Under the pieces are notes generated by a model. The model was given only the letters and a program-made list of their open reading frames with translations. It ran no database searches and was not told where the DNA came from. Of a stretch of DNA of 10,928 nt, positions 1 through 6,743 are shown piece after piece (the first letter of the stretch is position 1; each line of letters opens with the position of its first letter). The DNA is taken from contig CAZOGY010000122.1 in NCBI GenBank assembly GCA_964579305.1, forward strand, positions 1 to 10,928, read 5' to 3'. The position numbers were made by a program, and so were the translations under genes. The stretch comes from JBCBWG01 sp964579305 (GTDB lineage: Bacteria > Pseudomonadota > Alphaproteobacteria > Rhizobiales > Hyphomicrobiaceae).

Positions 1-15
1 GGCCGCTTTGCGGCC
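1..15. terminator. GC-rich hairpin at the window edge, possible terminator
   Basis: GGCCGC and GCGGCC flank a TTT loop, giving a perfect 6-bp stem. It is followed on the plus strand by TTGGGG rather than a T-run, so it is at best a weak intrinsic terminator. It could end a plus-strand gene that lies off the left edge, or act about 100 nt downstream of alkB on the minus strand. The window edge prevents judging its upstream context. Confidence 0.3.
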
Positions 16-59
16 TTGGGGCGTGAATCCGATTGGATGCGACATGCATTAATCGACGC

Positions 60-103
60 CAATGCCGCCTCTGCGGGTGATCAATGCCGCCTCTGCGGGT
101 GAT
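60..103. repeat. Two tandem copies of a 22-bp unit
   Basis: Positions 60-81 and 82-103 are identical 22-bp units placed head to tail, starting CAATGCCGCC and ending GCGGGTGAT. Each unit contains CCGC-CTCT-GCGG, a small 4-bp hairpin. The repeat lies 14 bp beyond the alkB stop codon, outside any recognised gene. With only two copies it may be a simple local duplication. No function is implied by the sequence. Confidence 0.8.
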
Positions 104-117
104 AATGTCACGGCGCG

Positions 118-732
118 TCAAGCGTCGGGGATCGTCACCCGTCGCAAAGTGAGGTTGATCCGTCCCGCTTCGCCAAGGATGTTGTCGCGACAGGCTTCGA
201 TGCGATCGACCCCATGGTAGGCGTGCCGGGCTTGGCCACCGAGTACGACAACATCGCCGCTCATCAGTCTGATCCGCTCTGTCGGGTCACGCCGTTTCAG
301 GCCGCCAATGCGAAACCACGCCGCATCGCCCAACGACACCGAAACCACTGGAACGCTGCGGTCCGTTTCGTCCGCATCGCGATGGAGTCCCAATTTAGCG
401 CCGGGCGCATACCAGTTCACCAGACAGGCTTCCGGCTCCGGACCGTCCGGCACCAGCGCCTGCCATATCGCCATGAGCCGCTTCGGGATCTCCGGCCACG
501 CCGCCCCGGTCTCGGGATGCGTTGACTGATAGCGATATCCGCCATCTTTATCGGTCACCCATCCAAGCGGCCCGCAGTTGGTCATCGCAACGGATAATGG
601 CTTGCCGGTCCGTGGCATCGTGGGGCGGTAGAGTGGAGCCGCTGCAATGACCGACCGCACGTCGTCCAGCAGGGCGCCTTGCGCGCTGCGATCGAGGTAA
701 AGCGGGTGATGCTGAAATCCGTCAGGGGCCAT
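118..732 (-). CDS. alkB: AlkB-type alpha-ketoglutarate- and Fe(II)-dependent DNA dioxygenase
   Basis: Predicted 204-aa cytoplasmic enzyme of the AlkB family, which oxidatively removes methyl groups from 1-methyladenine and 3-methylcytosine in DNA (family knowledge). The sequence shows NWYAPGAKLGLHRDADE at residues 106-122, containing the HxD iron motif (His117, Asp119). A second iron histidine sits in HAYHGV (His173), and the 2-oxoglutarate and substrate motif RINLTLR occupies residues 191-197. The length is close to the 216 aa of E. coli AlkB. The frame stays open far upstream into dnaK, but the start at 732 is preferred: the protein then begins MAPDGFQHHPLYLD just ahead of the conserved domain, whereas the upstream extension is Arg/Ser-rich with no family resemblance. 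The ribosome site is weak (AGAGA). The gene is divergent from dnaK. No ada operon or regulator adjoins it. Confidence 0.92.
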   Translation of the reverse strand: MAPDGFQHHPLYLDRSAQGALLDDVRSVIAAAPLYRPTMPRTGKPLSVAMTNCGPLGWVTDKDGGYRYQSTHPETGAAWPEIPKRLMAIWQALVPDGPEPEACLVNWYAPGAKLGLHRDADETDRSVPVVSVSLGDAAWFRIGGLKRRDPTERIRLMSGDVVVLGGQARHAYHGVDRIEACRDNILGEAGRINLTLRRVTIPDA

Positions 733-821
733 ATCGGTCTCTTGAATGCAACAACAACGCGACAGCGCACACAAAGGTACGTCAAGGGTTTTATTTGACC
801 ACACCAGCGACATAGACCGCC

Positions 822-850
822 GTTGAAGGGCTTTCCGACTGCGCTTATAT
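822..850 (+). promoter_or_regulatory. Putative sigma-32 (RpoH) heat-shock promoter for dnaK
   Basis: GTTG at 822-825 and CTTATAT at 844-850 are separated by 18 bp. The alphaproteobacterial RpoH promoter pattern is CTTG followed, about 18 bp later, by CYTATNT (established knowledge). The -10 block matches fully and the -35 block matches at three of four bases. TTGAAG (823-828) with TTATAT (845-850) at a 16-bp spacing could also serve housekeeping sigma. The implied start near 857 would give a dnaK leader of about 110 nt. No CIRCE inverted repeat is visible in the 733-967 gap. Confidence 0.55.
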
Positions 851-967
851 GACCGCCGAACCGCCGCACACTCCCCGGAGACCGGTTCGGCCAGAATAGC
901 GGTGCTGGCGAATGGGCGCCTGCTGAGACAGGGCCTCGACGGTCTGCCAAAAAAGAGAGGAATTTCA

Positions 968-2887
968 ATGTCGAAAGTCATCGGTATCGACCTCGGCACG
1001 ACCAACTCGTGCGTTGCTGCCATGGAAGGCGGGGCGCCGAAGGTCATTGTAAACGCCGAGGGTGCGAACACGACGCCATCGATCGTGGCGTTCACCGAAG
1101 ACGGCGAGAAGCTTGTCGGCCTGCCGGCCAAACGCCAAGCTGTGACCAACCCGTCGAACACGTTCTTCGCGATCAAACGCCTGATCGGCCGCCGCTATGA
1201 CGACCCCACCGTCGAAAAAGACAAGGCGCTCGTGCCATACGAGATCGTCAAAGGTCCCAACGGCGATGCATGGGTCGAGGCTGACGGCAAACAATATTCT
1301 CCCCAGCAGATCTCCGCGTTCATCCTTCAAAAGATGTATGAGTCGGCTGAAGCATACATCGGGCAGACGGTGACGCAGGCGGTGATCACGGGGCCCGCGT
1401 ACTTCAATGATGCACAGCGTCAGGCCACGAAGGATGCTGGCAAGATTGCCGGGCTTGAAGTTCTGCGGATCATCAACGAGCCGACCGCTGCGGCGCTCGC
1501 CTATGGTCTCGATAAGAAAGACAGCGCAAAAACGATCGCGGTTTATGACCTTGGCGGCGGCACGTTCGACATCTCCGTCCTCGAAATCGGCGACGGCGTC
1601 TTTGAGGTCAAATCGACGAATGGCGACACGTTCCTGGGCGGCGAAGACTTCGACATGAAGCTCGTCAATTACCTTGCCGACGAGTTCAAGAAAGAAAACG
1701 GCATCGACCTGCGTCAGGACAAACTGGCGCTGCAGCGTCTGAAGGAAGCGGCTGAGAAAGCCAAGATTGAGCTGTCCTCGTCGACGCAGACCGAAGTCAA
1801 CCTGCCGTTCATCACCGCCGACGCATCCGGCCCGAAACACCTCACGATCAAGCTGACGCGCGCCAAGCTTGAAAGCCTGGTCGACGATTTGATCCGCAAG
1901 ACGCTTGGCCCGTGTGAAAACGCGCTCAAGGACGCCAATCTGAAGGCTGCCGAAATCGATGAGGTTGTCTTGGTCGGCGGCATGACGCGGATGCCGAAGA
2001 TCCAGGAAGTCGTGAAAAACTTCTTCGGCAAGGAACCGCACCGCGGCGTGAACCCGGACGAAGTCGTCGCTATCGGCGCCGCGATCCAGGGTGTTGTTTT
2101 GCTAGGCGTCGTCAAGGACGTGCTCCTGCTCTACGTCACGCCGTTGTCGCTTGGTATCGAGACGCTTGGCGGTGTCTTCACGCGCCTGATTGACCGCAAC
2201 ACAACGATCCCGACCAAGAAAAGCAACGTCTTTTCAACGGCTGAGGACGGCCAGACCGCGGTGACGATCAAGGTCTACCAAGGCGAGCGTGAAATGGCCG
2301 CGGACAATAAGCACCTTGGCACGTTCGATCTGGTCGGCATTCCGCCGGCGCCGCGCGGTGTCCCACAGGTCGAAGTCACGTTCGACATCGATGCCAATGG
2401 CATCGTCAACGTGTCGGCCAAGGATAAAGCGACCAACAAAGAACAGTCGATCCGCATCCAGGCTTCTGGCGGATTGTCCGACGACGACATCGAGAAGATG
2501 GTCAAGGACGCCGAAGAGCACGCCGCGGAAGACAAGGTCCGGCGCGAGAAGGTGGAGACGAAAAACCACCTGGAGTCGCTTGTGAACTCCACTGAGAAAT
2601 CGCTGAGCGAAGCTGGCGAGAAGGTTGCCGGCGAAGCCAGGACCGAGGTTGAAACGGCGATCGCCAATGCCAAACAGGCCTTGGAAGGTGAAGACCCCGA
2701 GACCATGAAGACGGCGACGGCGACGCTGGCTCAGGCAGCCATGAAGATCGGTGAAGCCATCTACAGCAACGCCGATGCAGACGCACCGGAAGGCCATGCC
2801 GGCGGCACTGACGCAGGCGAGCCACACGAGAACGTCGTTGATGCCGACTTTGAAGAAGTCGACGACGACAAGAAAAAGTCCGCCTGA
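968..2887 (+). CDS. dnaK: Molecular chaperone DnaK (Hsp70)
   Basis: A 639-aa cytosolic Hsp70 that binds unfolded segments in an ATP-driven cycle with DnaJ and GrpE. Residues 7-14 (IDLGTTNS) form phosphate loop 1. Lys70, Pro143, Glu171 and Thr199 (in DLGGGTFD) match E. coli DnaK catalytic and switch positions. The substrate-binding domain, helical lid and acidic tail (VVDADFEEVDDD) are complete. The start at 968 is chosen because MSKVIGIDLG is the universal N-terminus and AGAGAGGA lies 6 nt upstream; the frame extends further 5' without homology. Odd points are in the conserved core. Residue 142 is Gly where TVPAYF is expected, and the stretch at residues 376-389 reads GVVLLGV then DVLLLYVTP, where the family has approximately GGVLQGD then DVLLLDVTP. 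The reading frame is otherwise intact. Identity is certain; the effect of these changes is not known. Confidence 0.98.
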   Translation: MSKVIGIDLGTTNSCVAAMEGGAPKVIVNAEGANTTPSIVAFTEDGEKLVGLPAKRQAVTNPSNTFFAIKRLIGRRYDDPTVEKDKALVPYEIVKGPNGDAWVEADGKQYSPQQISAFILQKMYESAEAYIGQTVTQAVITGPAYFNDAQRQATKDAGKIAGLEVLRIINEPTAAALAYGLDKKDSAKTIAVYDLGGGTFDISVLEIGDGVFEVKSTNGDTFLGGEDFDMKLVNYLADEFKKENGIDLRQDKLALQRLKEAAEKAKIELSSSTQTEVNLPFITADASGPKHLTIKLTRAKLESLVDDLIRKTLGPCENALKDANLKAAEIDEVVLVGGMTRMPKIQEVVKNFFGKEPHRGVNPDEVVAIGAAIQGVVLLGVVKDVLLLYVTPLSLGIETLGGVFTRLIDRNTTIPTKKSNVFSTAEDGQTAVTIKVYQGEREMAADNKHLGTFDLVGIPPAPRGVPQVEVTFDIDANGIVNVSAKDKATNKEQSIRIQASGGLSDDDIEKMVKDAEEHAAEDKVRREKVETKNHLESLVNSTEKSLSEAGEKVAGEARTEVETAIANAKQALEGEDPETMKTATATLAQAAMKIGEAIYSNADADAPEGHAGGTDAGEPHENVVDADFEEVDDDKKKSA

Positions 2888-2908
2888 CGTCTGGCAACCG
2901 TTGTCCCT

Positions 2909-2928
2909 GCGCCCCGGTCATGGGGCGC
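2909..2928 (+). other. GC hairpin in the dnaK downstream spacer
   Basis: GCGCCCC (2909-2915) pairs perfectly with GGGGCGC (2922-2928) around a 6-nt loop, 22 nt after the dnaK stop. There is no T-run, so a Rho-independent terminator is unlikely. It could attenuate read-through or protect the dnaK 3' end so that dnaK is expressed above the downstream genes; that role is inference. Confidence 0.45.
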
Positions 2929-2995
2929 GGGGCAAGGCCGTTGTCGATCCGGCGGTTCTGCCCGGCCCGACTTTGGAGCCAGCAGGAGCCAGCGC

Positions 2996-3436
2996 ATGTC
3001 GGGAGTTTGCCGGGTCCGGGGTGATACCGTCGATCGCATCGACGCACCAACGCCAGATGTGGTGTTGAACATCTTGGATTTGTCGATCTACCCGATGTTT
3101 GGAGCAACCGTCCGTGTCGCCATCTGCCTTGAAAACAGCGGCGCCGGCGAGCTTTCGCCCGGGCTTGTGCAAATCGAAGGTCTGCAACGAACAGCGGGAC
3201 GTGGCGGTCCAGCGGGCGCGCGTCCGTTGTTCCGCCTCTCCGCCCTCAACGCGTGGCCCCTGAAGCCAAACGAAACTGTCTGGGTCGAGACCGTGGCCCC
3301 TCATCATTCGACGGCGACCGCTCCGGTGATGTACCGTGTTGTTGCCTACCAGGAATTGCCAAGCATTCCGCATCCGATCGACGCCGTTTTCGAACATCAG
3401 ATTACGACGCGTCGGATCAGCGCCCAAGAAAGTTGA
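2996..3436 (+). CDS. Unrecognised 146-aa protein encoded between dnaK and dnaJ
   Basis: I do not recognise this protein. It has a strong ribosome site (AGGAG at 2984-2988, 7 nt before ATG) and codon use like its neighbours. It ends 2 nt before the dnaJ start, so translational coupling with dnaJ is likely. There is no signal peptide or membrane helix. Residues 23-62 and 86-138 alternate hydrophobic and polar residues (for example VRVAICLENSG and VWVETVAP), with Gly/Pro-rich turns and a loop at 65-77. This resembles an all-beta sandwich such as a CARDB- or Ig-like domain, but that is inference from pattern only. There is no catalytic motif and there are two Cys (5, 44). Its position suggests co-expression with the chaperones, perhaps as an accessory factor. 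It is not GrpE: it lacks the long coiled coil and the GrpE signature. Confidence 0.8.
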   Translation: MSGVCRVRGDTVDRIDAPTPDVVLNILDLSIYPMFGATVRVAICLENSGAGELSPGLVQIEGLQRTAGRGGPAGARPLFRLSALNAWPLKPNETVWVETVAPHHSTATAPVMYRVVAYQELPSIPHPIDAVFEHQITTRRISAQES

Positions 3437-3438
3437 CG

Positions 3439-4602
3439 ATGGCGACCATGTCGAAGCGCGATATCTATGAAATCCTCGGTGTCAGCCGTTCCGCAAGCGA
3501 CCAGGAGATCAAGTCTGCGTTTCGCAAACAGGCGATGGAATGCCACCCGGACCGCAACCCCGGCAACGAAGATGCCGAGCAGCGTTTCCGCGAAGTCAAC
3601 GAGGCCTATGACATTCTGAAAGACCCGCAAAAGCGGGCCGCCTACGATCAGTTCGGCCACGCCGCTTTTGAAGGTGGTATGGGCGGTCGCGGCCCGGGCG
3701 CTGGCGCCGGGTTCGGTCCTGAATTCTCGTCCTCGATGGAAGATATTTTCGAGAATTTCTTCGGCGACATCATGGGCGCGCGCCGCGGCGGCGGACGTGG
3801 TTTTTCCGGCCGAGAGCGTGGTGCCGACCTGCGCTATAATATGGAAATCGCGCTTGAAGATGCCTTCACCGGCAAAACCGCGCAGATCCGCGTGCCGACA
3901 AGCGTCGTGTGTGACACCTGCTCAGGCACCGGCGCAAAGCCTGGCACCAAGCCGGTAACCTGTTCAACCTGCGGTGGCTACGGCAAGGTCCGCGCAAGCC
4001 AGGGCTTCTTCACGATAGAACGCACGTGCCCGGCTTGCCAGGGCCGCGGTGAGACGATCGAGCAACCGTGCGGCACGTGCGCCGGCAACGGCCGCGTTAC
4101 CAAAGAACGCACCCTCTCGGTTTCGATCCCTGCCGGCGTCGAGGACGGAACCCGCATCCGATTGGCCGGCGAAGGCGAAGCCGGTCTGCGCGGCGGCCCG
4201 ACCGGTGATCTTTATATTTTCTTGTCAATCGCACCGCACGATTTCTTCCAGCGCGATGGGTCGGACCTGTTTTGCCGCGTCCCGATTTCGATGGTGACGG
4301 CTGCGCTCGGCGGGACGATCGAAGTCCCCACGGTCGAGGGCGCGATTACCCGCGTCAAGATTCCCGAGGGCACAGAAACCGGAAAGCAGTTTCGCCTGAA
4401 AAACAAGGGCATGCCGGTTCTACGCTCAAAGAACACTGGCGACATGTATATTCAGGTCGAAGTGGAAACGCCTCAGAATTTGACACCGCGTCAACGTGAA
4501 CTGCTGCGAGAATTTGAAAACGAAAGTCAATCGAACACCAACCCCGATAGCGAGAGCTTTCTGGAACGCGTGCGCCGGATATTCAGTGGCAATTCCGACT
4601 GA
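3439..4602 (+). CDS. dnaJ: Chaperone protein DnaJ (Hsp40), class A
   Basis: A 387-aa co-chaperone that delivers unfolded substrates to DnaK and stimulates its ATPase. The J domain spans about residues 4-72 with HPD at 36-38. A Gly/Phe-rich linker covers about 76-130. Four zinc-finger repeats have the CxxCxGxG pattern with Cys at 158/161, 175/178, 197/200 and 211/214. The C-terminal substrate-binding domains follow. All parts of a type I DnaJ are present and the length is usual. The start at 3439 is preferred because AAGAAAG lies 6 nt upstream; ATG 3448, giving MSKRDIYEIL and 384 aa, is the alternative and matches the usual DnaJ N-terminus better. The frame also extends upstream over the preceding gene without homology. 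The tyrosine usual in DYYEILG is Ile here. It probably shares a transcript with dnaK and the intervening gene. Confidence 0.97.
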   Translation: MATMSKRDIYEILGVSRSASDQEIKSAFRKQAMECHPDRNPGNEDAEQRFREVNEAYDILKDPQKRAAYDQFGHAAFEGGMGGRGPGAGAGFGPEFSSSMEDIFENFFGDIMGARRGGGRGFSGRERGADLRYNMEIALEDAFTGKTAQIRVPTSVVCDTCSGTGAKPGTKPVTCSTCGGYGKVRASQGFFTIERTCPACQGRGETIEQPCGTCAGNGRVTKERTLSVSIPAGVEDGTRIRLAGEGEAGLRGGPTGDLYIFLSIAPHDFFQRDGSDLFCRVPISMVTAALGGTIEVPTVEGAITRVKIPEGTETGKQFRLKNKGMPVLRSKNTGDMYIQVEVETPQNLTPRQRELLREFENESQSNTNPDSESFLERVRRIFSGNSD

Positions 4603-4813
4603 CGCGGCGTTGGCCTGGCTCCGTCGGTGTTGGCCGGGTTCCTGGGTCTTGCTTTGATCGAGGACGTGCGCAAAGGCCTCTGGCTTGCCGGCCATTGTGC
4701 CAGCGAGATGGATGCGGTCGGATCGCGTCTGCGGAACGTAACCACCTCACTCAACGTTGCGATCGTCGACCGACGCTGAACCGGGCGTCACCACTTTGAC
4801 GGAGACATCTTCC

Positions 4814-5404
4814 ATGTCACATCACGCCAAGCTGCTTTTTCTGGCCGGCTCCGCCCGCGAAGGCTCCTATAATAAGAAATTGGCACGGCTCGCCGAGCGG
4901 ATTGCGGAAGCGAACGGCATTGGTAGTGCATTTGCCGACTTGGGCGATTATCCACTGCCGATTTATGACGCTGATCTGGAAGATGCCGAAGGTGTTCCCG
5001 ATAACGCCGTGAAACTTAAACATCTGATGTCGGTTCACGAGGGTATTTTTATTGCCGCACCGGAATATAACGCCGGCATGACGCCTTTGTTGAAAAACAC
5101 GCTTGATTGGGTCAGCCGCGTTTCGGAAGATGATGAGCCGGCTGGCACGGTCTATCGCACGCGCGTATTCGCAATTGGCGCTGCGTCCCCTGGTGCGCTT
5201 GGTGGCGCGCGCGGCTTGATTCAGTTGCGGCAGACATTGGCGATTGGTTTGGGTGCCATGGTCATTCCAGACCAGATCCTGATCTCGAAAGCAGGTGAGG
5301 CGTTCGACGATGACGGCAAGCTCAAATCCGAACAGGTCAATGATCTCTTGAAAAACGCGGTCGAGCGTCTGGCACGTGCCGCCCGCCTGCTGCACGGTGA
5401 GTGA
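4814..5404 (+). CDS. NADPH-dependent FMN reductase-type flavoprotein
   Basis: A 196-aa flavodoxin-like protein of the NADPH-dependent FMN reductase family, which transfers electrons from NAD(P)H through bound FMN to quinones, azo compounds, chromate or free flavin. The physiological substrate cannot be told from sequence. The FMN-phosphate loop GSAREGSYN is at residues 12-20 and the family motif PEYN at 83-86, with the following GMTPLLKNTLDW typical. SPGALGG at 125-131 forms a further flavin-side loop. The start at 4814 is chosen over an in-frame ATG at 4757 because GGAG lies 9 nt upstream (4801-4804) and the first beta strand KLLFLAGS begins at residue 6. It is cytosolic, with no signal peptide. 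A 211-bp gap separates it from dnaJ. It ends 32 nt before the preferred pyrF start, so the two are likely co-transcribed. Confidence 0.88.
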   Translation: MSHHAKLLFLAGSAREGSYNKKLARLAERIAEANGIGSAFADLGDYPLPIYDADLEDAEGVPDNAVKLKHLMSVHEGIFIAAPEYNAGMTPLLKNTLDWVSRVSEDDEPAGTVYRTRVFAIGAASPGALGGARGLIQLRQTLAIGLGAMVIPDQILISKAGEAFDDDGKLKSEQVNDLLKNAVERLARAARLLHGE

Positions 5405-5436
5405 CAGGCTGGCGCATAGCGGGGGGTGAGCGGCAA

Positions 5437-6156
5437 GTGTCGGATGACAAACTGGAATTGGACACGGCCGGTCGCCTGATCGTGGCGCTTGACGTGCCGT
5501 CTGCGCAAGAAGCGCGTGATATCGTTGACACCTTGGACGGCACGGTCCGGTTTTACAAGATCGGCTTGGAGTTGGTCTTGAGCGGCGGTCTCGGCCTCAT
5601 TGCTGACCTCACCGCGGACGGCGCCCGCGTCTTCCTCGACATGAAATTGCTCGACATCGGTCACACCGTGGAGCGGGCCGTCGCGGCGGCTGCCCGCAGC
5701 GGCGCCACGTTTCTCACCATTCACGCGACGGATAAAAAAACGCTGAGCGCGGCCAACGCCGGCCGGGCTGGAACCGGCTTAAAACTGCTCGGTGTGACGG
5801 TCATGACAAATCTGGATGCGAACGACCTCGGTGAGCAGGGCATTACCCAAGCGCCGCACGATCTCGTCTTGCACCGGGCGGCACTGGCCCGTGCCTGCGG
5901 GATCGACGGCGTGATCGCCTCCGGCAACGAAGCACCCGCCATCCGCACCCACCTGGGACCGGAACTGACAATCGTCGCGCCCGGCATCCGCCGCGCAAAC
6001 GACGCCATTGGCGATCAGTCCCGCGTGATGACCCCAGCCGCGGCCCTGTCTGCCGGCGCCGATTACCTCGTCGTCGGCCGCCCCATAACCGCAGCGTCCG
6101 ATCCCAAGGCGGCGGCCTCGGCAATCATCGCCGAAATGGTGGCCGCTACGGCTTGA
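5437..6156 (+). CDS. pyrF: Orotidine-5'-phosphate decarboxylase (PyrF)
   Basis: A 239-aa cytosolic TIM-barrel enzyme that decarboxylates OMP to UMP, the last step of de novo pyrimidine synthesis. LIVALDV at residues 14-20 and FYKIGLE at 39-45 (Lys41) form the first active-site strands. DMKLLDI at 68-74 carries the catalytic Asp-Lys-Asp array (Asp68, Lys70, Asp73) in the form seen in alphaproteobacteria. APGIR (181-185) and VVGRPI (212-217) form the phosphate-binding end. The GTG start at 5437 is chosen because a G-rich ribosome site (GGGGGGTGAG, 5421-5430) precedes it. A GTG at 5401 would overlap the previous stop codon (GTGA) and add 12 unconserved residues. The gene follows the FMN reductase gene closely, so shared transcription is likely. 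Confidence 0.95.
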   Translation: MSDDKLELDTAGRLIVALDVPSAQEARDIVDTLDGTVRFYKIGLELVLSGGLGLIADLTADGARVFLDMKLLDIGHTVERAVAAAARSGATFLTIHATDKKTLSAANAGRAGTGLKLLGVTVMTNLDANDLGEQGITQAPHDLVLHRAALARACGIDGVIASGNEAPAIRTHLGPELTIVAPGIRRANDAIGDQSRVMTPAAALSAGADYLVVGRPITAASDPKAAASAIIAEMVAATA

Positions 6157-6230
6157 GCACCGCGTGTGAAACAGCGAAGGTGCGGTTGTAATTCGTTCCG
6201 TCATGCAATTCGGACATTGGGGAGGTTTCA

Positions 6231-6518
6231 ATGCCAAAGGGCTACGTCATCGCGCGCGCCAACGTCACTGATCCCGAAAAGTGGTCGCAGTACGCGGTCA
6301 AGGCCAGCGAGGCCATGAAGATCTACGGTGGCACGCCGATCGTGCGCGGCGGCCGTTGCGAAGTGGCCGAAGGCGAGGGCCGCGCCCGCAATGTCGTGAT
6401 CGAGTTCGAGAGCTTTGAGAACGCAAGGGCTTACGCGCACTCGCAGGAGTATGCGCAAGCGCGCGCATTGCGTGCCGGTGCCGGCGTCATCGATATCGTT
6501 GTTGTCGAAGGCCAGTAA
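6231..6518 (+). CDS. DUF1330 family protein
   Basis: A 95-aa protein of the DUF1330 family, a small ferredoxin-like (dimeric alpha/beta barrel) fold found widely in Proteobacteria and without an established reaction. The family pattern is visible: GYVIARANVTDPEKWSQY at residues 4-21, then GGTPIVRGG (33-41), then RNVVIEFESFENARAY (53-68), and the Ser-x-Glu-Tyr turn SQEY (71-74). It has no membrane segment or signal. A strong ribosome site (GGGGAGG, 6219-6225) lies 5 nt before ATG. It lies 74 bp downstream of pyrF on the same strand and could be in the same transcript. Confidence 0.88.
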   Translation: MPKGYVIARANVTDPEKWSQYAVKASEAMKIYGGTPIVRGGRCEVAEGEGRARNVVIEFESFENARAYAHSQEYAQARALRAGAGVIDIVVVEGQ

Positions 6519-6743
6519 GGAAGCGGTGGTAGAGATGCGGTGGCGCCGTGACGCGAAAAGGTCTCGGGCCACACCGCCGCAACGTCGCGAATGCGGACCG
6601 GCGGTTCGCCTTTGACGTCTCGCGCGCGTGCAATCGTCGCGCCGCCCCGTCAAAGTTGGCTGGGCATCGCGCCCCAACAGCCCCGTCACGCACACAGACA
6701 ATGCCGGGGCGCGGACATTGCAACCCGCTGACAGGAGGTGTGT

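Noticed and set aside
60..103. CRISPR array
   Set aside because: The two repeats abut directly with no spacer between them and there are no cas genes.
733..967. CIRCE/HrcA operator upstream of dnaK
   Set aside because: No TTAGCACTC-N9-GAGTGCTAA-like inverted repeat is present in the gap.
733..1176. N-terminal extension of alkB into dnaK
   Set aside because: The frame is open, but the extra residues are low-quality Arg/Ser-rich sequence antisense to the dnaK start. The AlkB domain begins just after the ATG at 732.
965..2041. A 358-codon open frame on the minus strand inside dnaK
   Set aside because: It lies entirely antisense to dnaK, has no family resemblance, and its openness follows from the GC-rich codon pattern of dnaK. 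It is treated as a shadow.
2234..3107. Several minus-strand frames of 143-201 codons over the dnaK 3' end
   Set aside because: They are antisense shadows, lack convincing starts, and encode Arg/Ser/Gly-rich sequence without motifs.
6519..6743. A gene or rimM remnant between the DUF1330 gene and trmD
   Set aside because: The open frames here run into trmD out of phase and encode Arg/Ala-rich sequence with no RimM resemblance. No RNA gene was recognised.
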